This document shows, piece by piece, positions 16,461 through 24,637 of a stretch of DNA of 36,564 bases. The position numbers and the translations under genes are program-made. Position 1 is the first letter of the stretch. Each line of letters starts with the position of its first letter. The notes under the pieces are model-generated. The model ran no database searches and had not been told where the DNA came from. It was given only the letters and a program-made list of their open reading frames with translations. The DNA is taken from positions 1-36,564 of the forward strand of contig WYBJ01000142.1 of assembly GCA_011525945.1 (NCBI GenBank). Reading direction: 5' to 3'. This DNA is from Burkholderiaceae bacterium. GTDB lineage: Bacteria > Pseudomonadota > Gammaproteobacteria > Burkholderiales > WYBJ01.

Positions 16461-17372
16461 TCACGGCCTCGCGGCAAGCAACCGAGCGAGTCCTTCCGCC
16501 AAGCCGGTCGCCGGAACGAAATCGAGGATTGCGCGCATGAGCGCCGGGCGCATTGCCGAATCGCGAATGTCTCCCGGTACGGGCGGATCGAAGCACACCG
16601 TCGGCGTGCGGCCCGTGCAATGTCCGAGCGCTTCGATCAGTTGCAGCAGACTCACGCTCGTTCCCGTGCCAATGTTCAGCACCCCTTCGTAGGACGATGT
16701 CAGCGCCGCGACGTTGGCGCGTGCGACATCGCCGACGTACACGAAATCACGCGTCTGGAGGCCATCGCCGAACACCGTGAGCGTGCTTCCGGCACAAATG
16801 CGCGCGGCGAAGCGACTGATCACACCGGCGTACGGAGAGGTCGGATCCTGGCGCGGACCGTACACGTTGAAATAGCGCATACCGAGCATGCTCGCCCCAT
16901 ACAAGTCGCGATAGAGCGCCGCATATTGGTCGTCGATCGATTTCTCCAGGCCGTAGGGCGAGGTCGGCCGGCAGGGGGCTTCCTCGTCCAACGGCAACGC
17001 ATCCGGCACCCCGTACACCGCAGCGCTGGAGGCGTACACCAGGCGCACGCCCGCGCTGCGTGCTGCATCGGCGACGTTGAGGAAGCCCGCAATGTTATGG
17101 CTGGCGGAGTTCGCCGGATCTTCGAGCGATGCGCGCACCGACACCTGGGCCGCCAAGTGGAGCACATGAGTAGCGTCTTTGAGCGCGCGCCGGACGGTTG
17201 CGGCATCGCGAATGTCGCCCTCGATCCATTCGACGCGCTGATGCTCGGGCAGGTTGGCGCGCTTGCCCGTACTGAGATTATCGAGCACCGTCACACGTGC
17301 GCCCTCGGCGAGCAGCGCCTCGACGCTGTGCGAGCCGATGAATCCGGCGCCGCCTGTCACCAATACTCGCAC
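16461..17372 (-). CDS. NAD-dependent epimerase/dehydratase (extended SDR, GalE/WbpP-like)
   Basis: This 303-residue extended short-chain dehydrogenase has the Rossmann motif GGAGFIGSH at residues 7-15, DNLSTGKRANL at 31-41, the HLAAQVSVR segment near 72-80, the catalytic S115/S116 (YASSAAVYG), and Y140/K144 (SPYGLEK). RYFNVYGPRQDP and the TRDFVYVGDVA segment place it with nucleotide-sugar 4-epimerases such as UDP-GlcNAc or UDP-Glc epimerases. The exact sugar is not decidable. No glycosyltransferase or polymer cluster adjoins it, so it may serve cell-surface sugars encoded elsewhere. The DUF2007 gene lies 33 bp upstream in the same direction. Confidence 0.88.
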   Translation of the reverse strand: MRVLVTGGAGFIGSHSVEALLAEGARVTVLDNLSTGKRANLPEHQRVEWIEGDIRDAATVRRALKDATHVLHLAAQVSVRASLEDPANSASHNIAGFLNVADAARSAGVRLVYASSAAVYGVPDALPLDEEAPCRPTSPYGLEKSIDDQYAALYRDLYGASMLGMRYFNVYGPRQDPTSPYAGVISRFAARICAGSTLTVFGDGLQTRDFVYVGDVARANVAALTSSYEGVLNIGTGTSVSLLQLIEALGHCTGRTPTVCFDPPVPGDIRDSAMRPALMRAILDFVPATGLAEGLARLLAARP

Positions 17373-17405
17373 GCGATTTCCACCCTCACTGGACTTTCTG
17401 CACTG

Positions 17406-17720
17406 CTACGCCGGCGCCATCGACGCAGCGCAGTTCCAGCAGATCTCGAATCCGCCGGGGTTCTCCTCGCCGCAGACTGGGCACGGCCGAGGCGGCGCAC
17501 CCGGGGACGGGCGCTCGAAGCCTTCGAATACCGGCCGCGCCCTTATCAGATCGCGCGCGTGGGTCAGCCAGATTTCCGGGTACGTTTGCGAGAACGGAAT
17601 TTCACCCAAACCGCCCTGAGCATTGGCGTTGAGAACGCGCGCTTCGATTCCGGCCGAGCGCAGCAGACCTAGCAGTATGTGCGCATCCTGCAAATTCGCG
17701 GCCGTGTATGCCTTGATCAT
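17406..17720 (-). CDS. DUF2007 domain protein with C-terminal zinc ribbon
   Basis: The 104-residue protein has an N-terminal DUF2007 domain of the PII-like fold ([20 protein letters not shown], then [20 protein letters not shown]). A C-terminal [18 protein letters not shown] motif follows, two CxxC knuckles typical of a zinc ribbon. The family is often called a putative signal-transducing protein, but no molecular role is known. It lies upstream of the SDR gene (33 bp) and downstream of the psiF-like gene (15 bp), so the three may be co-transcribed. Confidence 0.8.
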   Translation of the reverse strand: MIKAYTAANLQDAHILLGLLRSAGIEARVLNANAQGGLGEIPFSQTYPEIWLTHARDLIRARPVFEGFERPSPGAPPRPCPVCGEENPGGFEICWNCAASMAPA

Positions 17721-17735
17721 CCGGTTTTCCGACGC

Positions 17736-18035
17736 TCAACCCTTCAGACACGCGCTCATGAACTGCTTGCGCTCGTCACCCTTCTTGTCGCCGGCGCGCT
17801 GGTTACAGACCTTCATCCTTTCCTGCTGCGTCATCTTCGCCTCGGGCTCCTTGCCCGACAGGCACGCGCTCATGAACTGCTTGCGCTCGTCACCCTTCTT
17901 GTCGCCGGCGCGCTGGTTGCATTCGGTCATGCGCGCCTGCTGCGCTGTTGGCGCCTTGTCGGTCTTCACCTCGGCCGCTACAGCAAGCGGCGTAGCGGCG
18001 CACGCGAGCAGCAGTGCGACGAAGATGCTTCTCAT
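17736..18035 (-). CDS. PsiF-repeat family exported protein
   Basis: The 99-residue protein starts with a clear signal peptide ([17 protein letters not shown], cleavage near residue 20). Two PsiF repeats follow, each with the core [20 protein letters not shown], separated by a Glu/Lys-rich linker with QQERMKV. In E. coli psiF is phosphate-starvation inducible, but the protein has no known function. The two cysteines in each repeat suggest disulfides in the periplasm. The start ATG 18035 has GGGAG 6 nt upstream. The DNA of the two repeats is almost identical (see repeat entry). Confidence 0.85.
   Translation of the reverse strand: MRSIFVALLLACAATPLAVAAEVKTDKAPTAQQARMTECNQRAGDKKGDERKQFMSACLSGKEPEAKMTQQERMKVCNQRAGDKKGDERKQFMSACLKG
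17745..17918. repeat. Two near-identical 60-bp direct repeats inside the psiF-like gene
   Basis: Bases 17745-17804 and 17859-17918 match at 59 of 60 positions (only 17748/17862 differs), a 114-bp (38-codon) period in frame. They encode the two PsiF repeats. Identity extends to synonymous positions, which indicates a recent duplication or gene conversion. Confidence 0.9.
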
Positions 18036-18188
18036 CTTGATCTCCCAGGGTCATGCGGTGGGGATCCGTTCCCCGCCGACGCGCAAGCATTGCATGTGCT
18101 CTCGGGAGCGTCAATCGAGCATGGCACGGCCGTCGGCCAACTCGCCGGCAACCGCTCCAGCATGCAACCGCGCCGTGAAGGTTTATGC

Positions 18189-18216
18189 TTGACATGCCGA
18201 CAGGCGCAGTGCTACT
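18189..18216 (+). promoter_or_regulatory. Predicted promoter of mscL
   Basis: A perfect TTGACA (18189-18194) is followed after 16 bp by GCTACT (18211-18216), a weak -10. It lies about 30 bp upstream of the mscL start, whose ribosome-binding site is GGGGAGG just before ATG 18249. Confidence 0.45.
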
Positions 18217-18248
18217 GGACCTCTAAACAAACTCCAACGGGGAGGCGT

Positions 18249-18662
18249 ATGGCGATCATTCAAGAGTTCAAGGAATTTGCGGTCAAGGGCAACATGGTCG
18301 ACTTGGCTGTTGCCGTCATTATCGGCGCCGCCTTCGGCAGGATCATCGAGTCGCTGGTCAAGGACATCATCATGCCGCTGGTCGGGCTGATCATGGGCGG
18401 TGTGGACTTCCGGCACCTGTTCATTACGCTGAGCTCGGGCAGCTATGCCACGCTGGCCGAAGCAGAAAAGGCTGGCGCCGCCGTCCTGCGCTATGGGGTG
18501 TTCGTACAGACGCTGGTCGACTTCCTCATCGTTGCCTGGGTGATCTTTCTGGCGATCAGGATGATCAATCGGATGAAGCGCGAGCAACCGGCCGCACCGC
18601 CGGCCCCCCCCGAGGAAGTTACGCTCTTGAGGGAGATCCGCGACACGCTACGCAAGGCCTAG
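18249..18662 (+). CDS. mscL: Large-conductance mechanosensitive channel
   Basis: MscL is the inner-membrane pore that opens under high membrane tension and releases solutes after hypo-osmotic shock. The 137-residue protein starts with the amphipathic [19 protein letters not shown] segment. TM1 runs at about 16-40 ([23 protein letters not shown] in part), followed by a periplasmic loop, TM2 near 84-105 ([18 protein letters not shown]), and a charged C-terminal bundle ending [12 protein letters not shown]. The open frame extends far upstream without homology; the ATG at 18249 with its strong ribosome-binding site is the proper start. It is a single gene, divergent from the psiF-like gene. Confidence 0.95.
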   Translation: MAIIQEFKEFAVKGNMVDLAVAVIIGAAFGRIIESLVKDIIMPLVGLIMGGVDFRHLFITLSSGSYATLAEAEKAGAAVLRYGVFVQTLVDFLIVAWVIFLAIRMINRMKREQPAAPPAPPEEVTLLREIRDTLRKA

Positions 18663-18699
18663 CGCGCCCGGTCATTCCCCATTTGGGCGAGTGGCGGTA

Positions 18700-19335
18700 T
18701 CAGGCTGCGGCGATGCTGCGGCTGTCACCGCTCCTCGGGTGCGCGTTGCCGTAACGGCGGAAAGCGACGACTAGTTCGCGCATTTCGCGTGTTCCCTGGC
18801 CTGTGCCGATTGCGTTCTCGATGCTGTCGACAAAAGCGTCCAAACCGCGCAGTAAGGGCTGGTCGCTGATCCCGATGAGCGCGATCAGCAACTCGGTCAA
18901 CGCGATCAACCCTCCGGAGCTCAACCGGCGCACCACGCTGAAATCGAGCACCGCGCCGCCGGGCGAGGCGCAGGCGCTGCGGATCATGTCGAGCTTCGGG
19001 ATATCGTCGAAATTGACCTTCACCGGCAGGGTGAAGGTCACGGGCGGCTGATCCAGCCGCAATGGCGAGCCGAACCGGTCGAGGTGCTTGCACACGAGAT
19101 CGTTGTAATCGGCGACACGCTCGTTGGCCAGGTAGGCGCCGGCAAGGATGCGCCACAAGCGCGGATCAGTCGAGCCAAGCTCGACCTTCAGCGCGATCGA
19201 ATCAACCAGGGAATCGAAGTGACGTAGAATGCGCACGGTCGGATCGGCCGCTTCGTTGGTTTCGGCCCCGCGCATCACCACGGTGTCCGTGAAATCGAGA
19301 TCGGACAGCTCCAGCTCGTTCAGCTTTGCTGGCAT
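18700..19335 (-). CDS. STAS-domain protein with N-terminal helical region
   Basis: From ATG 19335 the protein has 211 residues and no signal peptide. Residues 1-25 hold an acidic ELELSDLDFTDT segment. Residues 30-95 look helical, with LWRILAGAYLANERVADYN like a tetratricopeptide unit. Residues 100-165 form a STAS-like domain: VKVNFDDIPKLDMIRS, then AVLDFSVVRRLSSGGLIAL, where S139/S140 occupy the position of the phosphorylatable Ser in anti-anti-sigma factors and MlaB. It could be a partner-binding or scaffold protein; no kinase or transporter gene is nearby. The start is chosen for GGAGG 8 nt upstream and because the preceding 48 codons look non-coding. Confidence 0.65.
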   Translation of the reverse strand: MPAKLNELELSDLDFTDTVVMRGAETNEAADPTVRILRHFDSLVDSIALKVELGSTDPRLWRILAGAYLANERVADYNDLVCKHLDRFGSPLRLDQPPVTFTLPVKVNFDDIPKLDMIRSACASPGGAVLDFSVVRRLSSGGLIALTELLIALIGISDQPLLRGLDAFVDSIENAIGTGQGTREMRELVVAFRRYGNAHPRSGDSRSIAAA

Positions 19336-19491
19336 GACGCATACCTCCAGGCACGACGTTCGATCAGACCGCGTTCGACCAGTCCGACGGGCACGGCCTC
19401 TGACCCCGCCTTCGATCCCCGGCATGCAGCCGGCGTGTCGGCAGCCGCTGACATCCGTTCTACGGCAACCGCAGAGCAACTCTTGAACGCG

Positions 19492-19497
19492 ATTGTA
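19492..19497 (-). promoter_or_regulatory. Candidate -10 element for the STAS gene
   Basis: On the minus strand TACAAT stands alone in GC-rich sequence about 155 bp upstream of the STAS gene start. No good -35 hexamer is seen. The rest of the 275-bp gap (19336-19610) holds nothing recognisable. Confidence 0.25.
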
Positions 19498-19610
19498 GGC
19501 GCGCAGCGGGCGCGGCGTGCCGCCGATTGCCGGCTGATCCCGGCCGCTTGTCCCGGGGCGACGTGATTGAACTCACCAATGACGCCGTCTTGCCTCCCCT
19601 GGACGAGCGT

Positions 19611-20555
19611 TCAGGTCTGCAGAAATGCCTGCAAGACCCCGTTCCAGCCGAGCGCCAGATTGCGCCGGTTATAGCCCCCACCGCCGAAACCCATGATGCG
19701 GCCTTCAGCGCACTCCTCGGCGAGCGCACACAGGTCGCGCGCGACTTGCGCGTGGACCTGCGCAGAAAGCGCAAGCATCGCCAGCGGATCGCCAGCGATG
19801 CTGTCCGCACCGCACTGCAGGATGATGAACTCGGGTGCACGGGCGCGCAGGAACGCAGCCGCCCGCGTCCATTGCTCGGCAAAGGCATCGTCGCCGCTCC
19901 CCGGCGCCAGCGGGATGTTGAGCTTGGTCCCCTGGGCGGTACCCTTGCCCGATTCGCGGGAGTCGCCGGTGCCGGGGTAGAGCGTGCGTCCGTCCTGGTG
20001 GGTATCGACGATGATGACATCGGGATCCGACTCGTAGGCGTAGAACACGCCGTCGCCATGATGGACGTCGATGTCGACGTATGCCACGCGCTTGATGCCG
20101 TATTCGGCGCGCAAGGTCTCGATCACTACCCCGATGTCGTTGAAGATGCAAAACCCGGCGGCGGCGTTGCGGCGCGCGTGATGCAAGCCACCGATCGGCT
20201 GGAAGCTGCGGCGCACGTCGCCATCCATGATCCGGCGCAGCCCCGCTAGCGCCGATCCGGCCACGTGCGCTGCCGCCTCGAACGCACCGGGGAAGACCGG
20301 CGTATCGCCGTAATCGAAAAATCCCTCGCCCCGCTCGGAAGTCGCCTCGACGAAGCGCACAAACTCGGGATCACAGAAGCGCTCGAGCTGCGCGCGGGTC
20401 GCCGCGACCGGTTCGCACACCTCGGCGCGCCGGTCGAGATCGCGCGCACGGGCCTCGGCCCAGAACGCCTCCTGCCGGTCCGGGCCGAACGGATGGCCAT
20501 GGGGAAAGCCGTAACGGCCAAGCATTTCGCCGACATACAGCGCGACGGGCTTCAT
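19611..20555 (-). CDS. Histone deacetylase-like (class II / acetoin utilisation family) amidohydrolase
   Basis: The 314-residue enzyme belongs to the zinc-dependent deacetylase superfamily that includes HDACs, acetylpolyamine amidohydrolases and AcuC. The catalytic set is complete: H125 and H126 (GGLHHARRN), the zinc ligands D163 and H165 within DIDVHHGDG, D251 (CGADSIAGDP), and the transition-state Tyr Y295 (GGGGYN). The substrate may be an acetylated protein, polyamine or other small molecule; sequence alone does not tell. The ATG at 20555 has GGAG upstream and is preferred to the 28-residue longer frame. It stands alone, 55 bp downstream of the radical SAM gene in the same direction. Confidence 0.87.
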   Translation of the reverse strand: MKPVALYVGEMLGRYGFPHGHPFGPDRQEAFWAEARARDLDRRAEVCEPVAATRAQLERFCDPEFVRFVEATSERGEGFFDYGDTPVFPGAFEAAAHVAGSALAGLRRIMDGDVRRSFQPIGGLHHARRNAAAGFCIFNDIGVVIETLRAEYGIKRVAYVDIDVHHGDGVFYAYESDPDVIIVDTHQDGRTLYPGTGDSRESGKGTAQGTKLNIPLAPGSGDDAFAEQWTRAAAFLRARAPEFIILQCGADSIAGDPLAMLALSAQVHAQVARDLCALAEECAEGRIMGFGGGGYNRRNLALGWNGVLQAFLQT

Positions 20556-20610
20556 GACATCCCTCCGAGTTGTGCGGTGCGCGATCGAAGCGTACAGAGT
20601 TGCATGCGGG

Positions 20611-21702
20611 TCAGAATAGCGCCAGCTGAGCGCCAGCATCGGGCGGTCGGAACTGGGTAGTATCGATGCCGTCGTAACGCGCAGCGCAATGGAAGCCGAG
20701 CCGGCGGCACGTCAGGCGAAATCGGGCGGCAAGCAACTGCGCAAGCTCCCCGGAGCCGCGCATGCGGCTGCCGAACTGCGGATCGTTGTCGCGTCCGCCG
20801 CGCATCGCTTGCACGCGGCTCATCACATGTGCCGCCTTCAACGGATAATGATGCTCGAGCCACGCTCGAAACAGATCCTTGATTTCGTAAGGCAACCGTA
20901 ACAGCACGTACGCGGCTCGCCGGGCGCCGGCCGCGTACGCCGCCTCGAGCACGCGCTCGAGCTGGTCGTCGGTCAGAAACGGGATGGTGGGCGCAACCAG
21001 CACCCCGACCGGGATGCCGGCGGCGGTTAGGCGGCGGATCGTTTCGAGCCGGCGCGCGGGTGCGGAACAGCGCGGCTCGAGCCGGCGCGCGAGCTCGCTG
21101 TCGAGATTATTGAGCGAAATGGACACCTCGACCAGATTGCGGCTCGCCATAGGCGCCAGCAGATCGATGTCGCGCTCGACCATCGCGTTCTTGGTTACGA
21201 TGCCGAGCGGATGTCGGCACGCATGCAGCACCTCGATGACTGAGCGCGTTATGCGATAGCGGCGTTCGATCGGCTGATACGGATCCGTGTTGGCGCCGAG
21301 CGCGATCAACTCGCAACGATAGCTCGAGCGAGCCAGCTCCGCGCGCAGCACCTCGGCGGCGTTGACCTTCGCGAACAGACGCGTCTCGAAATCGAGTCCG
21401 GGTGAAAGATTCAGATACGCGTGGCTCGGGCGGGCGAAGCAATACACGCAGCCATGCTCGCAGCCGCGATACGGATTGAGCGACTGCGAGAACGGCACAT
21501 CGGGTGATTCGTTACGCGCGATGATGCTCTTGACGCGCTCTTCGGTGACCATGGTATCGAGCTTTGGTTCCAGCGGCTCCTGGAACCAACCGTCGTCCTC
21601 GCATTCACGCGTGCGGGTCTCGAATCGACCCTCGGGATTGATCGTCGCGCCGCGGCCCTTGCTGGGGCCGGCGTGACCGCCGGCATGGGTCTTGAGGGAC
21701 AC
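20611..21702 (-). CDS. PA0069-family radical SAM protein
   Basis: The protein carries the radical SAM cluster motif CEHGCVYC (C81, C85, C88 when counted from GTG 21702), followed by FARPSHAYLNLSPG, and an N-terminal KGRGATINPEGRFE segment, all typical of the PA0069 family (SplB-like radical SAM proteins). The reaction is unknown. Spore photoproduct lyase-like or DNA-repair roles have been suggested for relatives but are not shown here. The frame is open to 21828. GTG 21702 is chosen because homologues start shortly before KGRGA and because ATG 21780 would leave only 2 bp to the divergent amidase start; the start is uncertain by up to 42 codons. Confidence 0.82.
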   Translation of the reverse strand: MSLKTHAGGHAGPSKGRGATINPEGRFETRTRECEDDGWFQEPLEPKLDTMVTEERVKSIIARNESPDVPFSQSLNPYRGCEHGCVYCFARPSHAYLNLSPGLDFETRLFAKVNAAEVLRAELARSSYRCELIALGANTDPYQPIERRYRITRSVIEVLHACRHPLGIVTKNAMVERDIDLLAPMASRNLVEVSISLNNLDSELARRLEPRCSAPARRLETIRRLTAAGIPVGVLVAPTIPFLTDDQLERVLEAAYAAGARRAAYVLLRLPYEIKDLFRAWLEHHYPLKAAHVMSRVQAMRGGRDNDPQFGSRMRGSGELAQLLAARFRLTCRRLGFHCAARYDGIDTTQFRPPDAGAQLALF

Positions 21703-21782
21703 GTCGTCGATATCCTGTACGGATGCACCGTCTTGTACACTGGTGGAAGAAGAATCGCACAAAGTTCTGCTTGTCGCCATCG

Positions 21783-22547
21783 ATGGATGCCCTGCTTCGG
21801 CACGTGCGGCTCGACTGCATGCTCGCAATTGCGCTCGCCGTGCTGATGGCGGCTTGCGCTCCGGCGCCGCAGCGCCAGGGTGCGCCTTCGCAGTGGCTGC
21901 CCTCGCCCAACTTCAACGAGCGCCGGCCGATCTACGTCGTGTTGCATCACACCAGCGACGATACGGTGGAGCAAGCATTGCGCACGCTGACCGATCCGGT
22001 GCGCGAAGTGAGCGCGCATTACGTCGTTGCCCGCGACGGCGACGTGTTCCAGCTCGTGGACGAGCGATACCGCGCCTGGCACGCCGGACGTTCGCAATGG
22101 GGTTCGGACTTCGATCTGAACTCGACCTCGATCGGGATCGAGCTCGACAACAGCGGCAATGAACCATTTCCCCAGGTGCAGATCGATGCACTGCTGCGCT
22201 TGCTCGCCGACATCCAGATGCGCTATCGCATCCCGGCTGCCAATTTCCTCGCCCATGCGGACGTCTCGCCCGGGCGCAAGGTCGATCCGAGCGCCTGGTT
22301 TCCATGGCGCCTGCTGGCCCAAAACGGCTTCGGGCTGTGGTGCGATCCGCCGTTCGCACCGGCCCCTGCGCGGTTCGATCCGGTGTTGGGTTTAGCCGCA
22401 TTCGGATACGACACGCGCAACCTGACGGCCGCGATCCACGCGTACAAACTTCGGTTCGCACCGAACGACCCGAGCCCCGTCATGACGCAAGTCGACAGCG
22501 ACCGGCTGTACTGCCTGCTCTCACGCCGCGCCGGCGCGCTGCCATGA
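21783..22547 (+). CDS. N-acetylmuramoyl-L-alanine amidase (Amidase_2, AmiD-like lipoprotein)
   Basis: The 254-residue protein has a lipoprotein signal (MLAIALAVLMAAC, lipidated C25), then an Amidase_2 domain of the AmpD/AmiD type. Expected zinc ligands are H55 (VVLHHTS), H158 (LAHADVSPG) and D168 (KVDPSAW), with E120 (SIGIELDN) near the active site. SAHYVVARDGDVFQLV and RAWHAG are further family segments. It probably cleaves the bond between MurNAc and L-Ala in peptidoglycan or its fragments, from the inner face of the outer membrane. The start is not certain: ATG 21783 and ATG 21819 are both possible, with no strong ribosome-binding site. It is divergent from the radical SAM gene. Confidence 0.87.
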   Translation: MDALLRHVRLDCMLAIALAVLMAACAPAPQRQGAPSQWLPSPNFNERRPIYVVLHHTSDDTVEQALRTLTDPVREVSAHYVVARDGDVFQLVDERYRAWHAGRSQWGSDFDLNSTSIGIELDNSGNEPFPQVQIDALLRLLADIQMRYRIPAANFLAHADVSPGRKVDPSAWFPWRLLAQNGFGLWCDPPFAPAPARFDPVLGLAAFGYDTRNLTAAIHAYKLRFAPNDPSPVMTQVDSDRLYCLLSRRAGALP

Positions 22548-22568
22548 CAGGTGTGTACGACACGTGCC

Positions 22569-22610
22569 AGCCCTCCCGGGGCGCCGAGGGCTGAGCGGCT
22601 CCCAAGCCGC
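22569..22610. terminator. Tandem short hairpins downstream of the amidase gene
   Basis: AGCCCTC (22569-22575) pairs with GAGGGCT (22586-22592), and GCGGCT (22595-22600) with AGCCGC (22605-22610). There is no T-run, so termination is possible but not assured. Confidence 0.3.
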
Positions 22611-22615
22611 CGTAA

Positions 22616-22817
22616 GCGCTAGGCGATCTGAAGACTGCCAATGTCGTTGCGCTGAAAGTCGTGGAGCCGGGCGATCGCATCGCGTACCAACCGCAACTGC
22701 GCGGGCAGGTCGAACGCACACACGGCCAACGCACGGTGGAGGCGCTGGACCGCATCGGTATCAAGTTCGACACCGGCGCCGACGCATAAACGCCGCGGCC
22801 GCATCGCCATCGATGCA
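22616..22817. other. Unassigned gap with competing short reading frames
   Basis: Between the amidase and DUF2520 genes both strands have a protein-like frame. On plus, 22616-22789 encodes LKTANVVALKVVEPGDRI and ends FDTGADA, but only CTG or an internal GTG (22661) could start it. On minus, an ATG at 22804 opens a 61-residue frame containing LDTDAVQRLHRALAV that ends at 22619. The two are codon-aligned antisense, so at most one is real. No family is recognised for either and no ribosome-binding site decides between them. Confidence 0.25.
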
Positions 22818-23702
22818 TCAAGGGCGGAGGCGAACTTCGCGCAATGCGCGTGCGACTCGCGCCAGGTTGCGCGGCTCGGTCGAGCCCTGGCTGCGGGCAA
22901 GATCCAAAGCAATACGGCCAAGCTCGCGGTAAAGCGTGGTGAGGTGCCGGTCGCGTTCGCGCAGCGCATTCAACTCGCGCGTCACGACCGCGTCGTCACC
23001 GCGTGCGATCGGGCCGGTCAGCGCCCGCACCGTGCCCACCCGGAAGACATTGTCCACTGTCTCGCGCACGAGTGGCTCCATCAGTTTGTAGGCCGATTCC
23101 AGCCCGATGCCGGCCGATTCATAACAGCGCAGACCCGCTTCCAGCAGCGCACACAAATAGTTGCACACGACCACGCTACCGGCGTGGTAAAGCGTCTTGT
23201 TGCGCGGCTCGATCTCGAACACGCGCGCACCCGTCTTGCGCAACGCGACGCGCAGGACCTTGAGCGCCTTCTTGTCGCCTTCGAGCGCCACGTAGGTTCC
23301 CGGGAAGGATCCCGCAGCGTACCCCGGGTCTGCGAACGTTTTCAGCGGATGAAAGCTTCCGGCGTGGGCGCCGAAACGGATCGGCGCCGCCATGTCCAAC
23401 GACGAGGCGGCGCCGCTCATGTGTACGACCACGTTTCCCTTGGCCAGGCGCTCTTCGGCCACCAGTCGGGCTGCGGTTTCGACGATTGCGCGGTCGGGGG
23501 TCGCGACCAGCCAGACCTGCGCCGGACGCATCTGCGCCAGCCGGCGAACCGGCTCGCCGGCCTCGGCGAACTGTGCACAGGCACGCGCCGCCGCAAAATT
23601 GAGATCGTGCAGGTCCTGCACCAGGAACGCATGCGTCTGGTGGAACAGGCGCGCGAAGGTACGTCCCGCACGCCCGCAACCCACGATGTTCAACGTTCTC
23701 AT
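22818..23702 (-). CDS. DUF2520 Rossmann-fold protein
   Basis: The 294-residue cytosolic protein starts with a dinucleotide-binding motif (MRTLNIVGCGRAGRTFARL) and has the two-domain layout of the DUF2520 family, distantly related to pyrroline-5-carboxylate reductase and 6-phosphogluconate dehydrogenase-like folds. FHPLKTFADP and the LYHAGSVVVCNYLCALLEA segment are typical of it. NAD(P) binding is likely; the substrate is unknown. The start ATG 23702 has GGAGG 5 nt upstream; a 37-codon upstream extension is rejected. It is divergent from msrA (95-bp gap). Confidence 0.85.
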   Translation of the reverse strand: MRTLNIVGCGRAGRTFARLFHQTHAFLVQDLHDLNFAAARACAQFAEAGEPVRRLAQMRPAQVWLVATPDRAIVETAARLVAEERLAKGNVVVHMSGAASSLDMAAPIRFGAHAGSFHPLKTFADPGYAAGSFPGTYVALEGDKKALKVLRVALRKTGARVFEIEPRNKTLYHAGSVVVCNYLCALLEAGLRCYESAGIGLESAYKLMEPLVRETVDNVFRVGTVRALTGPIARGDDAVVTRELNALRERDRHLTTLYRELGRIALDLARSQGSTEPRNLARVARALREVRLRP

Positions 23703-23797
23703 CGATGCCTCCGCTCGTCGTGCAATCGGTGTAATGTTACGGCTCCGAATGCGACTAGAACGTCTGCCACGCATCATTTTTCGCGCCGGGAGATCGC

Positions 23798-24445
23798 ATG
23801 CTTTGCTGCTCACGCCCGCTGTTCATGATCGCCGTCGCTGCTTTTCTCGCTGCTCCGGCGTATCTTCTACCGGCCTCGGCCTTCGCCCAGGCCAAACCCG
23901 CGGCGGGACTGGAGACCGCGATATTCGCGGGTGGCTGCTTCTGGTGCATGGAGCCGCCGTACGACGATCTGCCCGGGGTTGTCTCCACCACCTCGGGTTA
24001 CATCGGCGGGCATACCAAGAACCCGAGCTATCAGCAGGTGTCGTCCGGATCCACGGGTCACACCGAAGCGGTTCAGGTCGTATTCGACCCGACCAAGGTG
24101 AGCTACCAGAAGCTGCTCGAGGTGTTCTGGCGCAATATCGATCCGACCACGCCGAACGCCCAGTTCTGCGATCACGGCTCACAGTATCGCAGCGGCATCT
24201 TCTACCTGAACGAGGAGCAGCATCGGCTGGCCGTCGCATCGCGCGAACACGTCGAGCGCACCAAGCCGTTTCGCGCACCGATCGTCACCGAAATCACCCG
24301 GGCGAGCACGTTCTATCCCGCCGAGGACTACCATCAGGATTACTACAGGAAGAATCCGTTACGCTACAAGCTCTATCGCACGGGCTGCGGGCGCGACAAC
24401 CGGCTGGAGCAGCTCTGGGGCAAAAGCGCAAAGGGCGGCGGCTAG
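23798..24445 (+). CDS. msrA: Peptide methionine sulfoxide reductase A, exported
   Basis: MsrA reduces the S-epimer of methionine sulfoxide in proteins. The catalytic motif GCFWCME is at residues 46-52 (nucleophile C47), followed by GVVSTTSGYIGGHTKNPSY and the HTEAVQVVFDP and YHQDYYRKNP segments. C-terminal RTGCGRD carries a probable recycling cysteine. Unlike cytosolic MsrA, it has an N-terminal signal peptide (LFMIAVAAFLAAPAYLLPA, cleavage near ASAFAQA at about residue 30). That predicts a periplasmic enzyme that would need an outside electron donor. No msrB or msrPQ gene is adjacent. GGGAG lies 5 nt before ATG 23798. The 192 bp after it hold nothing recognisable. Confidence 0.93.
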   Translation: MLCCSRPLFMIAVAAFLAAPAYLLPASAFAQAKPAAGLETAIFAGGCFWCMEPPYDDLPGVVSTTSGYIGGHTKNPSYQQVSSGSTGHTEAVQVVFDPTKVSYQKLLEVFWRNIDPTTPNAQFCDHGSQYRSGIFYLNEEQHRLAVASREHVERTKPFRAPIVTEITRASTFYPAEDYHQDYYRKNPLRYKLYRTGCGRDNRLEQLWGKSAKGGG

Positions 24446-24637
24446 TCGCCTCAGCGCGACACAGGCGCGACCGCGCGCCGCCCGCACAGTCGCCTGCGGC
24501 GATCGTAGCGGGCTGCGCCGGGCCCCATCCAGATCTTCGTGCGCCGCGCCTGGCACCTCGCGCGGTGAGCCAAGCTATTTGCGCTCAGCGCCACGAAGCG
24601 CGCCCCAGTTCGCGTCGGCGGTCCTACGCACTGCAAC

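Noticed and set aside
24446..24637. Possible RNA gene in the msrA-nnrS gap
   Set aside because: The stretch is GC-rich with scattered short inverted repeats but no conserved RNA pattern or promoter could be recognised.
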